Assembly (NCBI RefSeq): GCF_040802235.1
Contig: NC_133172.1
Coordinates: 24,261,738 to 24,325,737 of the forward strand
Length of the DNA: 64,000 nt
Direction of reading: 5' to 3'
Source of the DNA: Manis javanica
Taxonomy: Eukaryota; Chordata; Mammalia; Pholidota; Manidae
The translations under genes and the position numbers were made by a program. This document shows, piece by piece, positions 34,701 to 47,924 of this stretch. How positions within the stretch are numbered: position 1 is the first letter of the stretch; each line of letters opens with the position of its first letter. The notes beneath the pieces are model-generated. The model worked only from the letters and a program-made list of their open reading frames with translations. It was not told where the DNA came from and searched no databases.

Positions 34701-36438
34701 GAATGAGACAAAGGAAGGTGAAGTTACTTGGCAAAATTGCTACCAATCAAGTTTTATTTATTTATTTTGATATTAGAGATTATCTGGTGACGTTTATTCC
34801 TGACATCTGTGTTAGGAACCATTTGATTGCAATTTTCCCTCCTCCTTATTAAGGGACAGCAAGTGCGTGTGGAGGAGAGGGCAGAGGCAGAGGTGGCAGG
34901 TGGAATAGTAAACTGCTCATTGTTATCACAATGCTGCCCGTCAGAATTGTGTCTATCCACAGTGCTTGAACATGGCGACGTGCAGAGAGCATTTGTGAGA
35001 GAAGGCATGAATGACTGAATGTCTGAAATCAGCGAAAAGGTACAGAGAGGATTAGGCAGAGGGGTGGCTTTGTAAGCAGTGTGATTTCCAGGGGCACCAT
35101 AAAATGCCCCATCCCCCACCCCCAAGGATGTAGTAACAGGCAAGCTCCTGCCCCAGGGAACCATCTTACCTGGAATTCCAGTAGCAGAGAGTCATTTTTT
35201 CAGGCAGAGCCTAGCTTTCTCTAAAGTCTTTTTTGAAATGCAAATACCCCTATTAAGGGTAATAAATAAACTCTGCCAGGGGGTCAGATGAGCCTGTCTT
35301 CCAGCATCTGAGGCAGGACTAAGGAGTCAGGGTGGGAATGGGAGGTGGCCAGAGGAGGAGACTTGGGACTGACAGCACCCTTGGTTGGTTTCACCCTTTT
35401 GCCTTCACAATGAAAACCTGGACTTGGAATTTCATCTGACATGGACAGAGTGCTGAGAGTTTGACTGATCTAGGGTGTAACTGGGGAGAAGTAGATTGTC
35501 TTTCTTTTTCAATCTTCCCTGGCCTCCCCTCCACTGAGGTACTGGATAAACTGGTGTGCAGAGACTGCTGGAGGCGGGGAGGTGGAGCCCTCGGTGCCTG
35601 CCTGCCTTTTCTGTGAAGCAGCCCCTTTGCTTCTCCCAGCGGTGGCAGGCACTAGTTCTGTTGGCCTGAGGCTGGTTGCTTTTGGAGGTGCTGGACTTCC
35701 CTTCCCTCCTGGAGACACAGGTGCTTTCCTTGAAAGTGTAGAGCATCCATTTCTCATTGTGCTTGAAAGGCTATCTGTTGTTAACCAGAATCCTGAACAA
35801 AGAGCTAGTGCTGAGGTACATAGTGCTGCATAGAAGAAGCACATAAATTCATTCTGATGCTATGGAGGCCCCTCTGTGTTTTCTTTTATTAAGTAATTGA
35901 TCAGCAACATTGATCAGAAAAATGTATACCTTGTTGACCGTATTTTTGGATGAAGATCAATGATGTTAAGTTTTAGTACACCAATTCCCACATCAGGCAC
36001 TAATGGGAAGGGATAAGGCTGTGTGATGTGTCACTAGGTGGGACCTAGGACAACCCCACCCTCAAAGGGGGTCCAACAGATTTGATTTTACCAACCTACT
36101 CAACAGATAATAAAATGTGAAATTGTGCTTGGTAGACGGGCTCTGAAGACAGAGGTTTCAAGCTGTTCCAGTCCACTGACATGAGTGCTGTTTGACGCTC
36201 TCTGGGCATCCTTCCTGAGAAGGAAAAATGACACAGCAGACTTTGGAGCAGCCTCTGCTCCTTGCACTCCAGATATGAGCCTCCTCCTTCCCCTCCAGCA
36301 CACATTTTCTTTCCTAAACCCCATATCTTGTCATCATTGTGAGAAAACTTTATGTTGAAGGATAACAACTGACTGTGTCAAATATAGAGAAAGTCAAAAA
36401 TTACCTACTAGGAAAGGCTTCTAGTGTTTGAGTGTTGA

Positions 36439-36581
36439 CCTATTGCCTCTTTTTTTTATTTTTTTATTTTTTTTATTTTTTAGGAGAGCAAGGTACAGAT
36501 TTTTATTTAGAGATACAGTGAAAGGACAGAGCTCCCGGCTCACGCCAGGAGGGGACAAGAGAGTCCCTATTGCCTCTTTTT
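36439..36581 (-). mobile_element. young LINE-mobilised processed-transcript insertion with 16-bp TSD
   Basis: A 16-base direct repeat (CCTATTGCCTCTTTTT) flanks the insert at 36439-36454 and 36566-36581. On the minus strand the insert is about 84 bases of sequence ending in CTTGCTCTCC, followed by an A-rich tail interrupted by T. An AATAAA lies about 20 bases before the tail (36502-36507), as in a polyadenylated transcript copied by LINE-1. The body resembles the R/U5-type 3' end of an LTR transcript, so it may be a 5'-truncated endogenous retroviral RNA or an LTR-ended SINE. Family not identified. Confidence 0.8.
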
Positions 36582-37248
36582 GATGTCATGGATTTTTGTG
36601 TTTGGTCTTCTTGAAGGTAGTCCTGAGTAATTTTCACCTTTATGAGAATGCTTGTTATGGTGTGAGGGAAAGTGCAGAGTGTTTGGGTGGCTGGCCAGGG
36701 AGTGGATCAGAGAGGCATCGGCTGCCTGTGTCTGGGAATCTCAGGTGTCCGAGGGAGGTTCCCCACCTGTGACATCTCACCTTTTTACTGCATTTGCTTA
36801 ATGTGGAATTGTAGTGGCAGAATGTCTTATGACTCCTGGACATGGGGCTCCTTAGTGTTCTTTTTCCAACTGCCCATTTGGCTTTAAACCAATTCAGGGA
36901 GTTTTCAGCAGAATCATTGTTAGAATAACAAGTGTTATTTTTAGTGGCACCAAAAGGTCAAGATACTAGGTTTAGATGAAATCAAAAGGAGATGTAGTCA
37001 GATGATTTGACCAATTTGTTCACGAGTGTATTTGGGGGGTTGAGAGGAGGGATGGAGATTTTAAAATGGAACAACTAGCCTCCTTCTCTTGATAATATTG
37101 CCATTCCTCACACAGTGACAGGGGCTGAACCAGCTGGTGTTCAAGGTTCCCTGGGCTTGAGGACTCAAGGGGTCCGTGAGTGCTATAGGATAAGTCAGTA
37201 GCTGTGAGTGTGTCCAGGAGCCTTAGAGGGTCAGGGCTACAGGCTGCC

Positions 37249-37652
37249 TGCTATGGGTTGAACTACATGCCTCTTCCCCACCTGCCCCCCTCCCCAATCA
37301 CACACAATTCATATACTCAAGTTCTAATCCCCAATGTAATGGTATTTCAAGATGGGGCCTCTGGGAGGTAATTAGGGTTAGATAAGGCTATGGCTGGGGG
37401 GATGGAATTTCATGATGGGATTAGTGACTTTATCAGAAGAGACACCAGAGAGTTTGCTCTTTCTCTCCATCATGTGATGACGCAGTGAGAAGGCAGCTAT
37501 CCTCAAGTCAGGAAGAGGGTTCCCACCAGAACCCGACCATGCTGGCTCCCTGGTTTTGGATTTCCAGCCTCTAGAACTGTGAGATCAATTTATGTTGTGT
37601 AAGCCACCCAGTCTCTGATATTTTGTTAGGGCAGCCTAAGTGGACTAAGATA
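37249..37652 (+). mobile_element. MLT1-like solitary LTR
   Basis: A nearly complete MaLR-type LTR. It starts TGCTATGGGTTGAACTA and has CAAGTTCTAATCCCCAATG, GATGGGGCCTCTGGGAGG, GATGACGCAGTGAGAAGGC, CAGCCTCTAGAACTGTGAG and ends AGTGGACTAAGATAC. No retroviral genes are attached. Confidence 0.75.
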
Positions 37653-38624
37653 CGGCCCAAGTAGGTTCAGACGAGACCATGTCTGCAGAGGGACAGGACG
37701 ATCCAGATCTGCAGGCTCCTTGTTAGGGGTGATGGGCAAATGTGGTTATGCCTCCAGGCAGTGATCCTGGAGCCATCAGTGGCTCAGTCACAGCACTTTC
37801 TCCAGTTCTGGTGAGGCACACCAGGGTTCCTGCCCCTTCTACCCTGAAGACTCTTACTTATCTACTGCCAAGAAAAAGAAAAGGTCAGAGGAATTTAACG
37901 TTTTCCTTAAGAGATTTCTGTTTATCTTGAAAAAAAATACAGAACAACCAGTAACTTACCCTTTGTCAAAACACCTCCTGTGCTCCCAGGAACATTCTTT
38001 TATGACCTAAGACATATGCAATTTTCTTGCTCAAGAACCAGGGGGATAAAACCTGGAATTTAAGGGTCTCCTGTCAGGAACCCCATTTGCCATCTAACCA
38101 GGTAAAAGCTGTTTTGTGAATGCTGGCAGAAGATACAAAAGCCCTGGATCAGAGACATAGGACTTCACTATCACAGCACCCGCAGTACCAGAGAACCAGA
38201 ATTTTCTCATCCTGGCTGAACACAGAGACCAGGAACACCTGCACGTGTGGAGATTGTGCTGCAGCAGAGGAATGCTCAGGGTGCCTGAGGTTTTATGACA
38301 AGTGCTCAGCATGCCTGCTATTTGCTCCAGAGACAGAGCAAACCTATCTCTGTCTTTCAAGGCTGTTCACATACAAACATCCTTGAAAAGATAGTCCAGA
38401 ATAGAGGGGCTGTCTGTGCCTCTGCTCACAGGATGTGCAGAAATGTGAGAGACCCATGGGGACCTGTCCCATTCTGGCAAGCTCTCCCTGTTAGACTGTG
38501 AATTCCTTGAGCAGTAGAGGGTATGACACACTTTCTGAATGAGGTTCTCTAGACGTAGACCATCTACAGTTATTGCCACTCCAACCAATCCTAGGCTAAT
38601 TCAGATGTGAGTGTGGCTGATCTT

Positions 38625-38745
38625 TCCATGCAAATCCCTTCCCTGGCCACTGCAAGCCCCCGAGGACAGGGCTGTATGTTGGACACCTTGACAAAGTAGC
38701 AAGCAGGTAGTGGGCATACAGTAAATGCTTACTGATGGGCTGTAC
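38625..38745 (+). mobile_element. L2 3'-end fragment
   Basis: The phrases CGAGGACAGGGCTGTATG and GGCATACAGTAAATGCTTAC match the L2 3' terminus. Confidence 0.5.
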
Positions 38746-39299
38746 AAAGCCAGTGACTCGGCAGGGACAGTTAACTGGCCAAGCAGACATGTGCTGCTGG
38801 TCTGTGCTGCAGTGACATCTTTCCTGAGATATTGAGGTTGCCTGTTGGACATGGTTTCCTGAAACTGATTGCATTGACTTGCGGACTCTTTTACAAGTAG
38901 CTGTTGTCTCTGCAAGAAGCAGTCCCTAGATCACACCAGATTTGTTGAGATCTGAGTTCAGATGTTTTCTGTGAATTAAAGAGCTGCATTTAACATTTTG
39001 AATTATGGAAGGGGATGCTGGGAGCAAGAAGCACCTCTCTCCTACTCACAAAGTTTCTCCCCTACAGAAAGACAGAAATTCAAGGTCCTCTGGCAAATGT
39101 TTAGGGAGCATTTACAGTATGCAGGGAAATTAGGGACATAGAAAGGAAGAGGGTGTTAGTGACAGCTTGCTCCCTGCTCTCCAGAAGCTTCCATCCAGCA
39201 AGGTGGGATCCTGGCACTGAGTGAGAGCAACCCCAGTAATAGGAGACAGATAACAAGGAGAGAAGACTTGTTTGCCTGCATCTGGAGGTGGAACTATAG

Positions 39300-39745
39300 T
39301 AGTTATTGCTGCATAACAAACTACCTAAAAACCAAATGGCTTCAAAGAACTACTGTGGGTTAGGAGTTTGGGAGAGGCTTAACTGAGGAGTTCCGGCTCA
39401 GGGTTCCACTTCCTGCAGCACCGCCATCAACCAGCGCAGCAGTCATCTGCTGGAAGATCTGCTCTCAGGAATGGTCCATCCACCTGGGGCGGGGCAGGGT
39501 TTGCTTCCTTGCCATGTGTGCCTTTCCGTGGGGCTGAGTGTGTTCACAAAATGGCAGCTGACTTCTCCCAGAGCGAATGACCCAAGAAAGAGCAAGGCAG
39601 AAGCTGCAGTATCTTTTATGATGTACCCTCCAAAGATATCACCATTTTTGTGATGCCCTATTGCAGTAGGACAGGCCAGTCCTTCTCAATGTGGGAGGGA
39701 CAACGATACCAGAAGACAGGGATCACTAGGCACCATTTCGGAGGT
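39300..39745. mobile_element. dispersed mammalian repeat, family unresolved
   Basis: The phrases GTTATTGCTGCATAACAAAC, GGCTTCAAAGAACTACTG, CTCAGGAATGGTCC and CACAAAATGGCAGCTGAC are in the order of a common old repeat. Confidence 0.45.
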
Positions 39746-40849
39746 GGGCTACCACAGGGTTGTTTCTTGCTAGCGAAGGGAACCAAGAAGTGGAGAACAC
39801 AGCTGCCAAGTGTCTCCGTGTCTGTTCTTACTCCTGAACAAACTGACAGCCTCTGCAGGGACTACAGTTGGAATCTCTGCCTCAGGCCCCAGGCAGCAGG
39901 GAAATTCTGGGTCTGCTCTGGAGATGTTGCTGGTACCGCTTGTGAACACAGAGAATCCTCTGTGCTCCCCAGGGCAGCAGGGGAAGTGGGTGGCCATGCA
40001 CCCTGTTTGACTCCTGAGCTGTTTCCCATGTGATTACTCTCCCTTCTCCACTTTGCACCTTCAGTGTGGAAACTTTCTTGGCCCTTCCATCTCAGCTGTG
40101 GTTACCTCTCTCAAAAGAAGGTTTTGCTTTGCTGACCTAGATTGGTCTCAGCAAACGCACAATGTATTTTCTCCCACGTTCCAACGCAGCCCCCAAATGA
40201 AGTTTATTTAATAGAGGAATTAGTTCCAGTTGCATTTTTGACATGGGTTATGGGTTTGTTTGAAGCAAAGTGGAAGGAGCAGCAAGCTCAACGTTTGAGG
40301 AGAAGCTAATGAACACTGTTTTCTAAGAATACGTAAGACACCATCTGAAAAATGCAGTGTTTCCAGAAAGACATTTTCATTTTCCAAACTTGTGGTTCCC
40401 TGTCTCTCCTTCTCACACATACACAGTGAGGACAAGTTTCCATCACAAACGTGTGTTTAGGGCAGTCTCCTTGTGTCTTTGTTTTCTATGCCTGGAGCAG
40501 TTCCCCCAAGGAACCAGGTGATTGATTCCAAATGAGCATATGGTCCAGGCTTGAAGTAGGCCCCTTCCAGTTTCCTGTAGGGACACTAGTTGTTTATGCT
40601 TCCCAGCCTGAGGCCTTCCTAAGTGCATTTATGGAACTTGCTGCTATGAGCTGCAGGGACATGTCTCAGAATTATAGCCTTGGGTTGGTAGAAGCAACTC
40701 TGAAGCTTATTTTAAGGCTGTCATAGTCTAGTCTGTGATCTGCCCATGTGTTTTCAACCGCTGAGTAAACAGGGAGTGCAGTACTTGGATCACAGACTTG
40801 CTCTTTCTCTACTCAGCAGCCTTCTTCTGCTTTGGCACCTGTCCTTGCC

Positions 40850-41300
40850 TCCTGCTCACGGCTGAAGCCTTCCCATCCTATCTTCAGGGACCTTGCTCCA
40901 TCCATTACCCTCCTTGCTCCATTTCTTAGGTTCTACCTGACGACTACCTTTTACTCCTCCAACTATATACAGATTGAAGCCTTGGGTAATGTTCAGAAGG
41001 CATACCCCTCACCCCCAACACCTTGGTCCTGCCTTCCCTGAGCCCTTCCCTTCTCAGCCAGACTACTTGGAAGTGTGGTCTGCACTCTTTCCTCCCATCT
41101 CGTACACTCGCTCCGATCTCAAAATTCTTTGGTAAAGGGGACCAGTTTACTGTATTGGCAAAACCTGTGAAGCCTGCACATACAAAGTCATAGCACAGAA
41201 TGCTCACAGCATGATGGCATTGTGCCTGTGCATGCCTTTCTGACTCTGATGCCGAAGGTCTCTAGGGCAAGGACACTTGGAGCTCTTCAGTTTCTTGGAA
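40850..41300 (+). mobile_element. possible L2 fragment
   Basis: Pyrimidine-rich text with CCAGACTACTTGGAAGTG and similar phrases found in L2 upstream of its 3' end. Degenerate. Confidence 0.35.
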
Positions 41301-41923
41301 CCCTATGTTTCACAGTCTCATTCTGTGATGAGCCTCCCTCTACGTCTCCCTTTCTTTGACTTCTTTACTTCATGGTCTCCTTTGTGATTACCCTTTCCCT
41401 GCAGGTTTTGTCTTTAAGACTGTCCTTCTTTCACTACAGGCTCTCTCTCTAGTTGTGCTCTATGTATTTGCTTCCAAATATTTATGTGTGGTCCCAACCT
41501 CTTCCATTACTTACAACTGTTTGCTAGATACCTGCAGTTGTTTATTACACAGGAGTCTCAAGTTCAAAATATCTGAAATGGATTTCTGCTTCTGGCCATG
41601 ACAGAGCAATAGGGACTGGATTTACCCTTCTATCATAAACAGCTGGAAAAAAAGAGACACAAATGTATGTAACAGTTGTTCTCAGACACTGAGTGCTGGG
41701 CAGCACAGGGTAGTGCTCTCTGAGAGAAGGGAGACAAATGAGGTGAGGCTGGGTTATCGGAGCCTCCTGACTGGAGTGAGTTTCCAGAGAGGCAAGAGTC
41801 CACACAGAGCCCAGGGGTTTCCCCAAGATAAGGAGGCTGGGCAGAGGATTCAGGGAGCCCGAAGGATCTAGAATTTGTAGGCAAAACACTGGAGAGGAGG
41901 GAGGAAGAGAGAGAGAAAGACAG

Positions 41924-41924
<1 letters not shown>

Positions 41925-41987
<63 letters not shown>
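41925..41987. repeat. (GATA)n microsatellite
   Basis: Nearly 16 perfect GATA units, preceded by a GAGA-rich stretch. The complement translates to a YLSI repeat in three frames, which explains the apparent long frames there. Confidence 0.98.
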
Positions 41988-42164
41988 GGATGCATGGTCT
42001 GGAGTTCTCCAAGTTCCACTTAAGTCTTCAGATGAGTACTGATCAGTGATCATGCATGTGAGGAAACTACTTGAGGCCACTGAAGGAACCACTGAAAAGA
42101 AGTAAGTAGAGCCTCTGGAATTCACACAGGGCTAGAAGAGGTCACATTCCTAATAGCAAGTGAG

Positions 42165-43370
42165 GGGAAACCTTGTAACACATAGGACATCAGGAAACAT
42201 ACTCAATACTCCGCAATTTAGATAAAATGAACAAATTCCTTGAAAGGCACAAATTACTAAAGCTTACTCAAGGAAAATGTAAATAACCCAAATAGTTAAG
42301 GAAAATGTAGATAACCCAAATAGCTCTATGTCCATTAAAGAAATTAAATCTATAGTTAAAAACCTTCCCACAAAGAAAACTCCAGGCCCTAGATTTCTCA
42401 TGAATATAGACGCAAAATTTCCTAATAAAATTTTAGCAAATTGGAGCCAAGAAACAAAGAATATATCATAATCAAGTGGAATTTATCTCAGGAACACAAA
42501 AGCAATTTAACATTTGAAATAAACCAGTAATTCATTTCTAACAGACTAAAAAATAAAAGAAAATCATATGATCATCTCAATAGATATAGAAAATAATTTG
42601 ACAAAATTGAACATCCAAACATGATAAAAATCTTAGTAAACTAGCAATAGAAAGAAATCTTCTCAAGCTGATAAAAGGTTTCTGTGAAAAACCTGCTAAC
42701 ATTGTACTTAATGATTAAAGATGAAGTACTTTTCCTATAATTTCATCAAGACATTTTTACCACTTCTATTCACTTCCATTCTGGAGGCAGTAGTTAGTGC
42801 AATAAGGCATGAAAAGGAAAACAACAGCATACAATTATAAAGGGAGAAGAAAACCATATTTATTTTATGACAGCATCTTTACCTATGTAGGAAATCTAAG
42901 AGATCTATAAAAAAGATGTAGCACTTATAATTTAGTGTAGGAAGGCTGCAAGAAAAAGATCAATATGCACAAGCACACTGTTTCTGTATACTAGCAACAG
43001 TCAAAAATTTAAACTTAAAGTAATACAATTTACAATGGCATTAAAAATTTGGAATACCTAGAGATAAATTTGGCAAAAGATGTGCAAACCCTCTAGATTG
43101 AAATCTACAAAATATTGCTGAGAAAAATTAAAGAAACCTACCTAAATGGGGAGAGATATACAATGTTCATGGATCAGAAGACTCAGCATTGTTAAGATGT
43201 CAATTCTCTTCAACTTGATTTTTGGTCAACAAAATCCCAATTAAAATTCCTGAAGTTTTTTGTAGAAATTAGCTTGCTAATTTTAAAATTTATATGGAAG
43301 TGCAAAGGTCCTAGAATAGTTGGTATAATTTTGAAAAGGAATAGCAAAGTTTGAGGACTTGTATTAACTG
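42165..43370 (+). mobile_element. LINE-1 ORF2 relic (old, degenerate)
   Basis: A-rich plus-strand sequence with the characteristic L1 ORF2 order of phrases around the reverse-transcriptase region: attachment of AAATTT(A)GCAAA, ATCTCAATAGATA, AACATTGTACTTAATG, TTCTGTATACTAGCAA, and AAATTCCTGAAG-type text. Many stops and indels leave no open frame. Both the 5' part and the poly(A) end are missing or unrecognisable. A 28-bp internal tandem duplication is at 42270-42325. Confidence 0.9.
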
Positions 43371-44014
43371 GAAAGGGAGCAGATAAGTGGCTAAGTGTGC
43401 TTGGGGTTTTATGGCAAGGCCTGAATTTGGAAATATTTCATCTGTATCTCATTGCCAGGGTCAAGTTACTTCATGGTCAGGGTGTTGGCCCAGCCCCAGT
43501 CCTCTTTGGTCACTTGCATCACCACATCTGTGGGCTTTTTGCTAATGGAGCATGCCTGCAACCTTCTGCAGGCTGCTCTTGGGCATCAGAGCCTCCTCCC
43601 CTGTATGTAGAGAATATCATTTTCTCACCCTGAGCAGCCCATAGACATGACTGATGGGTGTGGAAGAAGAAAAGCTCAGCATCTTTCCCTGAAGCAGGTC
43701 AAACTGTGAGGTGTAATTCCAGAGCCTCCCATGGATCAGGATGAATCAGGGACTATGCTAGGAATCACAGCCTTGTTTGCATTCTCCCTTCTCTGCCCTG
43801 CTTCCCCCCTACCCTCCTACTGGGATCTTCAGTAGTACTTCGTCAGCAAATCAACTGCACTCAAGACAGGCAAGGGTTGGTGAGCACCTATCCAATCTCA
43901 CCACTTCTTATTTGTTTAACTTTCTTTTAGAGACTCAGGTTAGACTTCCCTCCTTGAAGAAAACTCTTTTGCTTGTTTCCATTAACAAGCGGCTCTGTTG
44001 CCCTGTCTGTTTTC

Positions 44015-44115
44015 CTTCACTAGATTGACTCTCCTACAGCCAGGAACTAAGCCACATTTATCTGTGCATCCCTGGTATGCTCACAGCAGGAATACAGTAA
44101 CTCCTTGATGACCCA
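44015..44115 (+). mobile_element. L2 3'-end fragment
   Basis: AGCCAGGAACTAAGCC followed by CTGTGCATCCCTGGTATG and GGAATACAGTAACTCC follows the order of the L2 3' terminus. Confidence 0.55.
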
Positions 44116-44279
44116 TCATACGTGAACTTCACATCTTTCTGTGAAGTTCTGCTGCAAAGGTAGCATGAGGTGAAATATTAGGGGTCTTTGTTCTCTGCTG
44201 CTAAGGCAGCTGAAGAGGGAGGCTGGACCCTTGCTGTTGTCCTCAGGCCAGTTTTCCCAACTCTGGACTTCTCATGAAA

Positions 44280-44462
44280 AGTTAAATCATCCCCAGGTCC
44301 CCAGGCATTACAGCTTCCAAGTTTCACACTCTAATGCTCTGTAATTAAGCAATAATGCAATTAGAATTAATGCAGCAAAGATGATGATCTGTGGGGCCTG
44401 TTATAAAAATGCTTCATTTAAATATTGAGCTGGGTGCAGAGAAAGAATAAACAGACATATTT
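44280..44462. other. candidate conserved non-coding element
   Basis: Repeat-free block with GTAATTAAGCAATAATGC, AATTAGAATTAATGCAGC and TTCATTTAAATATTGAGC. Confidence 0.35.
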
Positions 44463-45269
44463 CTTTCTTTTTTATTTTTTTTTACATAAAAAGGAATTGG
44501 TCTCAAAACAGTTGTGGGTTTTATGAGTAATCACTTTTGTTCAGTCCACAGCTTTCTGCTGCATCAGAGGAGTCTCTCCCTTGTGGCACCCACTTTGCTC
44601 ATCTTCACCATGCAGTGGGGGTAGTTCCACAGGAAGATAATATCCTTGCTACTTGTGTGGCTCCTCCAACTCTTTGCCATGCTGTGCCTGAAGACCTGAA
44701 GACAGCTGCCTCATACCTTCCATCCTCTTCCTTCTCCTCGGCCAGGGGGCAGGTACTGAGTCAGTGCAATGGGGGAGGGGCCATCAAAGGAGAGCCTCCA
44801 TCCCTGGAGCACAGGGTTTCTGTAGCAGTGACCTCAAGATGGGTTTCCCTGGCATTTCTTTGTCAAGATGAGTAAAGTCAGCTCAGGAGACCCCAGAGTG
44901 ATATGGCTCCCTGGCTTCCAAAGCTGGTTTAATGAGCACAATACAGACAGCACAACAAATGCTTCATTTAGCATAATGTCCTGCATTGTGAGATGGTGTC
45001 CTGCCTATATTTTAGGTTAAAAAATTATCTTTCCTATTCGAAATGGTAGTAATAATGGAGGTTTCCCAATGTTCTTGCTCACTAAAATCAGTTTTCCAAA
45101 TTGTTTTTTATTACTTGAACCATGTGAAATTGCTAATATCAGACTGTCTTGATCTATAAAAATGGAAACTTTGCTGTTCTTTGATCATTTTGAACAATAA
45201 AAATTGCAGTTTTGGATGGTTCAATCTAATAATTTTGCGAGTGTATGAAAAACCAAACATTTGGGGCCC

Positions 45270-45495
45270 GATAATATAGTGGAAAGACCTTCATGCTAGA
45301 ATTGAGTAGGTTTAGAGTTGAGTTTGGTTTCTCCCTTTTCCAGTGAACTTGGTAATCCCCTCACCTTGGTGAAGCTCAGCCACTTGTCTGTGGAATAGAA
45401 CTCATGGTCTACATCCTGCCCATTGTGAAGGGTCACATGAGATGATGGGTATTACATTGCCTCTTAAACAGTAAAATGCCTGTGCATGTCAGGTT
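45270..45495 (+). mobile_element. MIR SINE
   Basis: Degenerate sense MIR: ATATAGTGGAAAGACC, TGAACTTGGTAATCCCC, AGGGTCACATGAGATGATG, and CAGTAAAATGCCTG. Confidence 0.55.
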
Positions 45496-46059
45496 AATGG
45501 TCAGCAGTTGAGATAACTCTTCTGTGTAATGATCAGTCTTTGGCTTGGGCTCTAGGGGAACAGTGTTCCTCCTTAACCCCGTACCTCTTTGGGATGAAGA
45601 CATTCGGGGGACTGGCCAAGATAATCCTTATATATGCTATGTTAGCATTTCATCACAAGTTAGAACAATTGGGTTAAAAAATGAAAAAAATCAAACTGTC
45701 AGTTACTTTGTCTCCAGAAGGTTATGCAACCAGTTTGGATCTTTTAAGAAAATAAACTGACTTTAAGAAAGAAAAAAAAACCTTGAAATTCAGCTTTCTC
45801 TTCTCAGGGTGGCTTACTTACAATAAAATGTTTTGAAATTCTTAGAATAATATCAAAGAGGAAAAAAGTATCATTCTTCAAGAAGACATTTCTAACTTTT
45901 AAACCTCATAAAGTGACTTTACGTTCCACCTATCAAAAATCTCTACTAACTATATTTTTATAAAGGGCTTGGTACAATGGTAAATGATATTCCTATTATA
46001 GACCTGGAGAAACTGCAAAGTTCTCAAGTGTCTTTAGACCTCCAAACAATGTAGTTCAT

Positions 46060-46511
46060 TGCAACTTGTCTTTGGAAATTACAGATGTTGGTTCCCTGCG
46101 GTATCTGTCACCCTTCCTGCCTCAGTACATGCCAGCTCCACTTCCAACAGCCAGCATCTGCATGTCTCTGTCTCTGGGCTCCTTTGTCACTGGGCACAGC
46201 AAGCCAGAAGTGTCAGGGATTGGAAGTTCCAGGAGAAGTTCTCAACAATGACAGACAGGGGTTGGTGTATAAATACCCCAACTCCTTCATCCCTGGGTTG
46301 TTATAACTGAGGTGTGATTTGCTGTCACCCAGAGTTCCCCAGTGGGATTAGATTCATTCTCCCATGGTAGTAATTAGACACCTAATATGCCCTTTATTGG
46401 TTGCTTTCTCTTGCTTGTCTCACTTTCCCTCTCCCCTATAGATATTTCATGATCTTCCACTACTTTTGCTGAAATCTTCATCTCGGTATCTACCTCCAAA
46501 CTAAGACAGTC
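46060..46511 (+). mobile_element. LTR relic, family A copy 2
   Basis: Contains TATAAATACCCCAACTCC (46268-46285) and ends CCAAACTAAGACAGT, matching copy 1 about 40 kb away. Probably an old solitary ERVL/MaLR-type LTR. No gag, pol or env sequence is adjacent. Confidence 0.5.
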
Positions 46512-47924
46512 AGTAATCTGGGTCTGGGTATGGTGTGTGCACCGTCCACCATATTAATCTGAAATATAGATTTATCCAGGACATGATATTCCTTGGGCAT
46601 GTTGGATAGCTGCTTAGTGTAATATTATATATAACAATTATAATTATAAGCACTTACTTATTATAATCATTGCAATGTAAGAACCAGAGATTTAGTTGTT
46701 TGGCCAAATTGTAATTTGCTTGCCATCTTCTGTAAGCAGACCTCAACTTCCCTTTGGGGGCGCTTTCCTCCCACCCTCAGCCCTAACTCCAGTGGGAGGC
46801 TTGTGACTCAGGCTGGGCCAGTGAGACTCCACATGTCCCTGGCCTGATTGGCTCTGAGTTTAGCACATGACCTAAGCCAGACCAACCTCAGGAGCTTTAG
46901 GGAAAGAGGTGGTCTCTTTCCACTGGCGGCTAAGCTAGTGGGATATAAAATGGGAGCCGTGGAAGTCACCCATGGAAGAGGCCTCCCCAGGGCCCATGAT
47001 GGGCCCAAGGAAAGTATCTGGGAGGTGGAGGGAGACTCAGTCCCGGTAACCATGTTTACACCCTAAGCCAGCCACACCTGTACTTTTCATCCTGTTTTTC
47101 CTATTACTTGCAGTTGAACCAGTTGTGATCATGTTGCTGAACCAGAAAGAGGCAGTACAGAGTTCCCTTCCCAGAAATTTCTCTCTTAATGGGAGTTGTG
47201 GGCTCCTCTTGGCTCCAGTTAGGCCTACAGGGTAGAATAAACTCTGTGAGGATTTCAAGCTCATTCTGAGTCCTAATTCTGGGTCTGGCTGTATTGGGAA
47301 GTGGCCTTTTCCAGAAGAGATGGGTGCAGAGTTTGGGCAGAAGGGCAGGGTATAATGGCAATGAGAAATGCTGAGTAACAGGTGTCAAGCCTGTGTGGCT
47401 CCTGCAGTTGTAACAGCTGAAACACAGCTGGAACACTCCCTGGAGCCTGTGGATCCTCACAGACAGACCCTGCAGGAGTCAGTTGTAGAGGCTCCACAAA
47501 GACTGTGTTGCTGCTCTAAATAGTCATTGCCCTACAGCCCATGAGTGGCTTGGCCAGAGACCTTGGCTCTGTCCCCACTGGCTAGTCAGAAGGATTTGGC
47601 TGGGAAGGGCAATATGGGTAGAACCATGAAGAACAAGGAACAGGAATGTCTGGTATTGGTTTCCACTGAGGCCTCAGGCAGGGAAGGAGAAGACAGACAC
47701 AAATGGTGTCTAGGGGTTGGGAGGGGAAGTATAAGGCACCAGTGTGTTGCTCTGTGGGCTGGGATCCATCACAGGGGAGGGCAGGAGACACCGAACTATA
47801 AGGAGATGGGTTTACAGGAGCCTGGGGTCTGGAACAGATAGCTGAGGGCACTTCAGGGGACTGATGAAGCAGACTACTTAGACTTGACTGGTTGATGCAA
47901 CTGTGCCAAAACTGCTCCGTCAAA

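Noticed and set aside
41545-42125. Three overlapping minus-strand frames of 85-155 codons with a YLSI repeat
   Set aside because: They are translations of the GATA microsatellite and its flanks, with no domain and no splice or start context.
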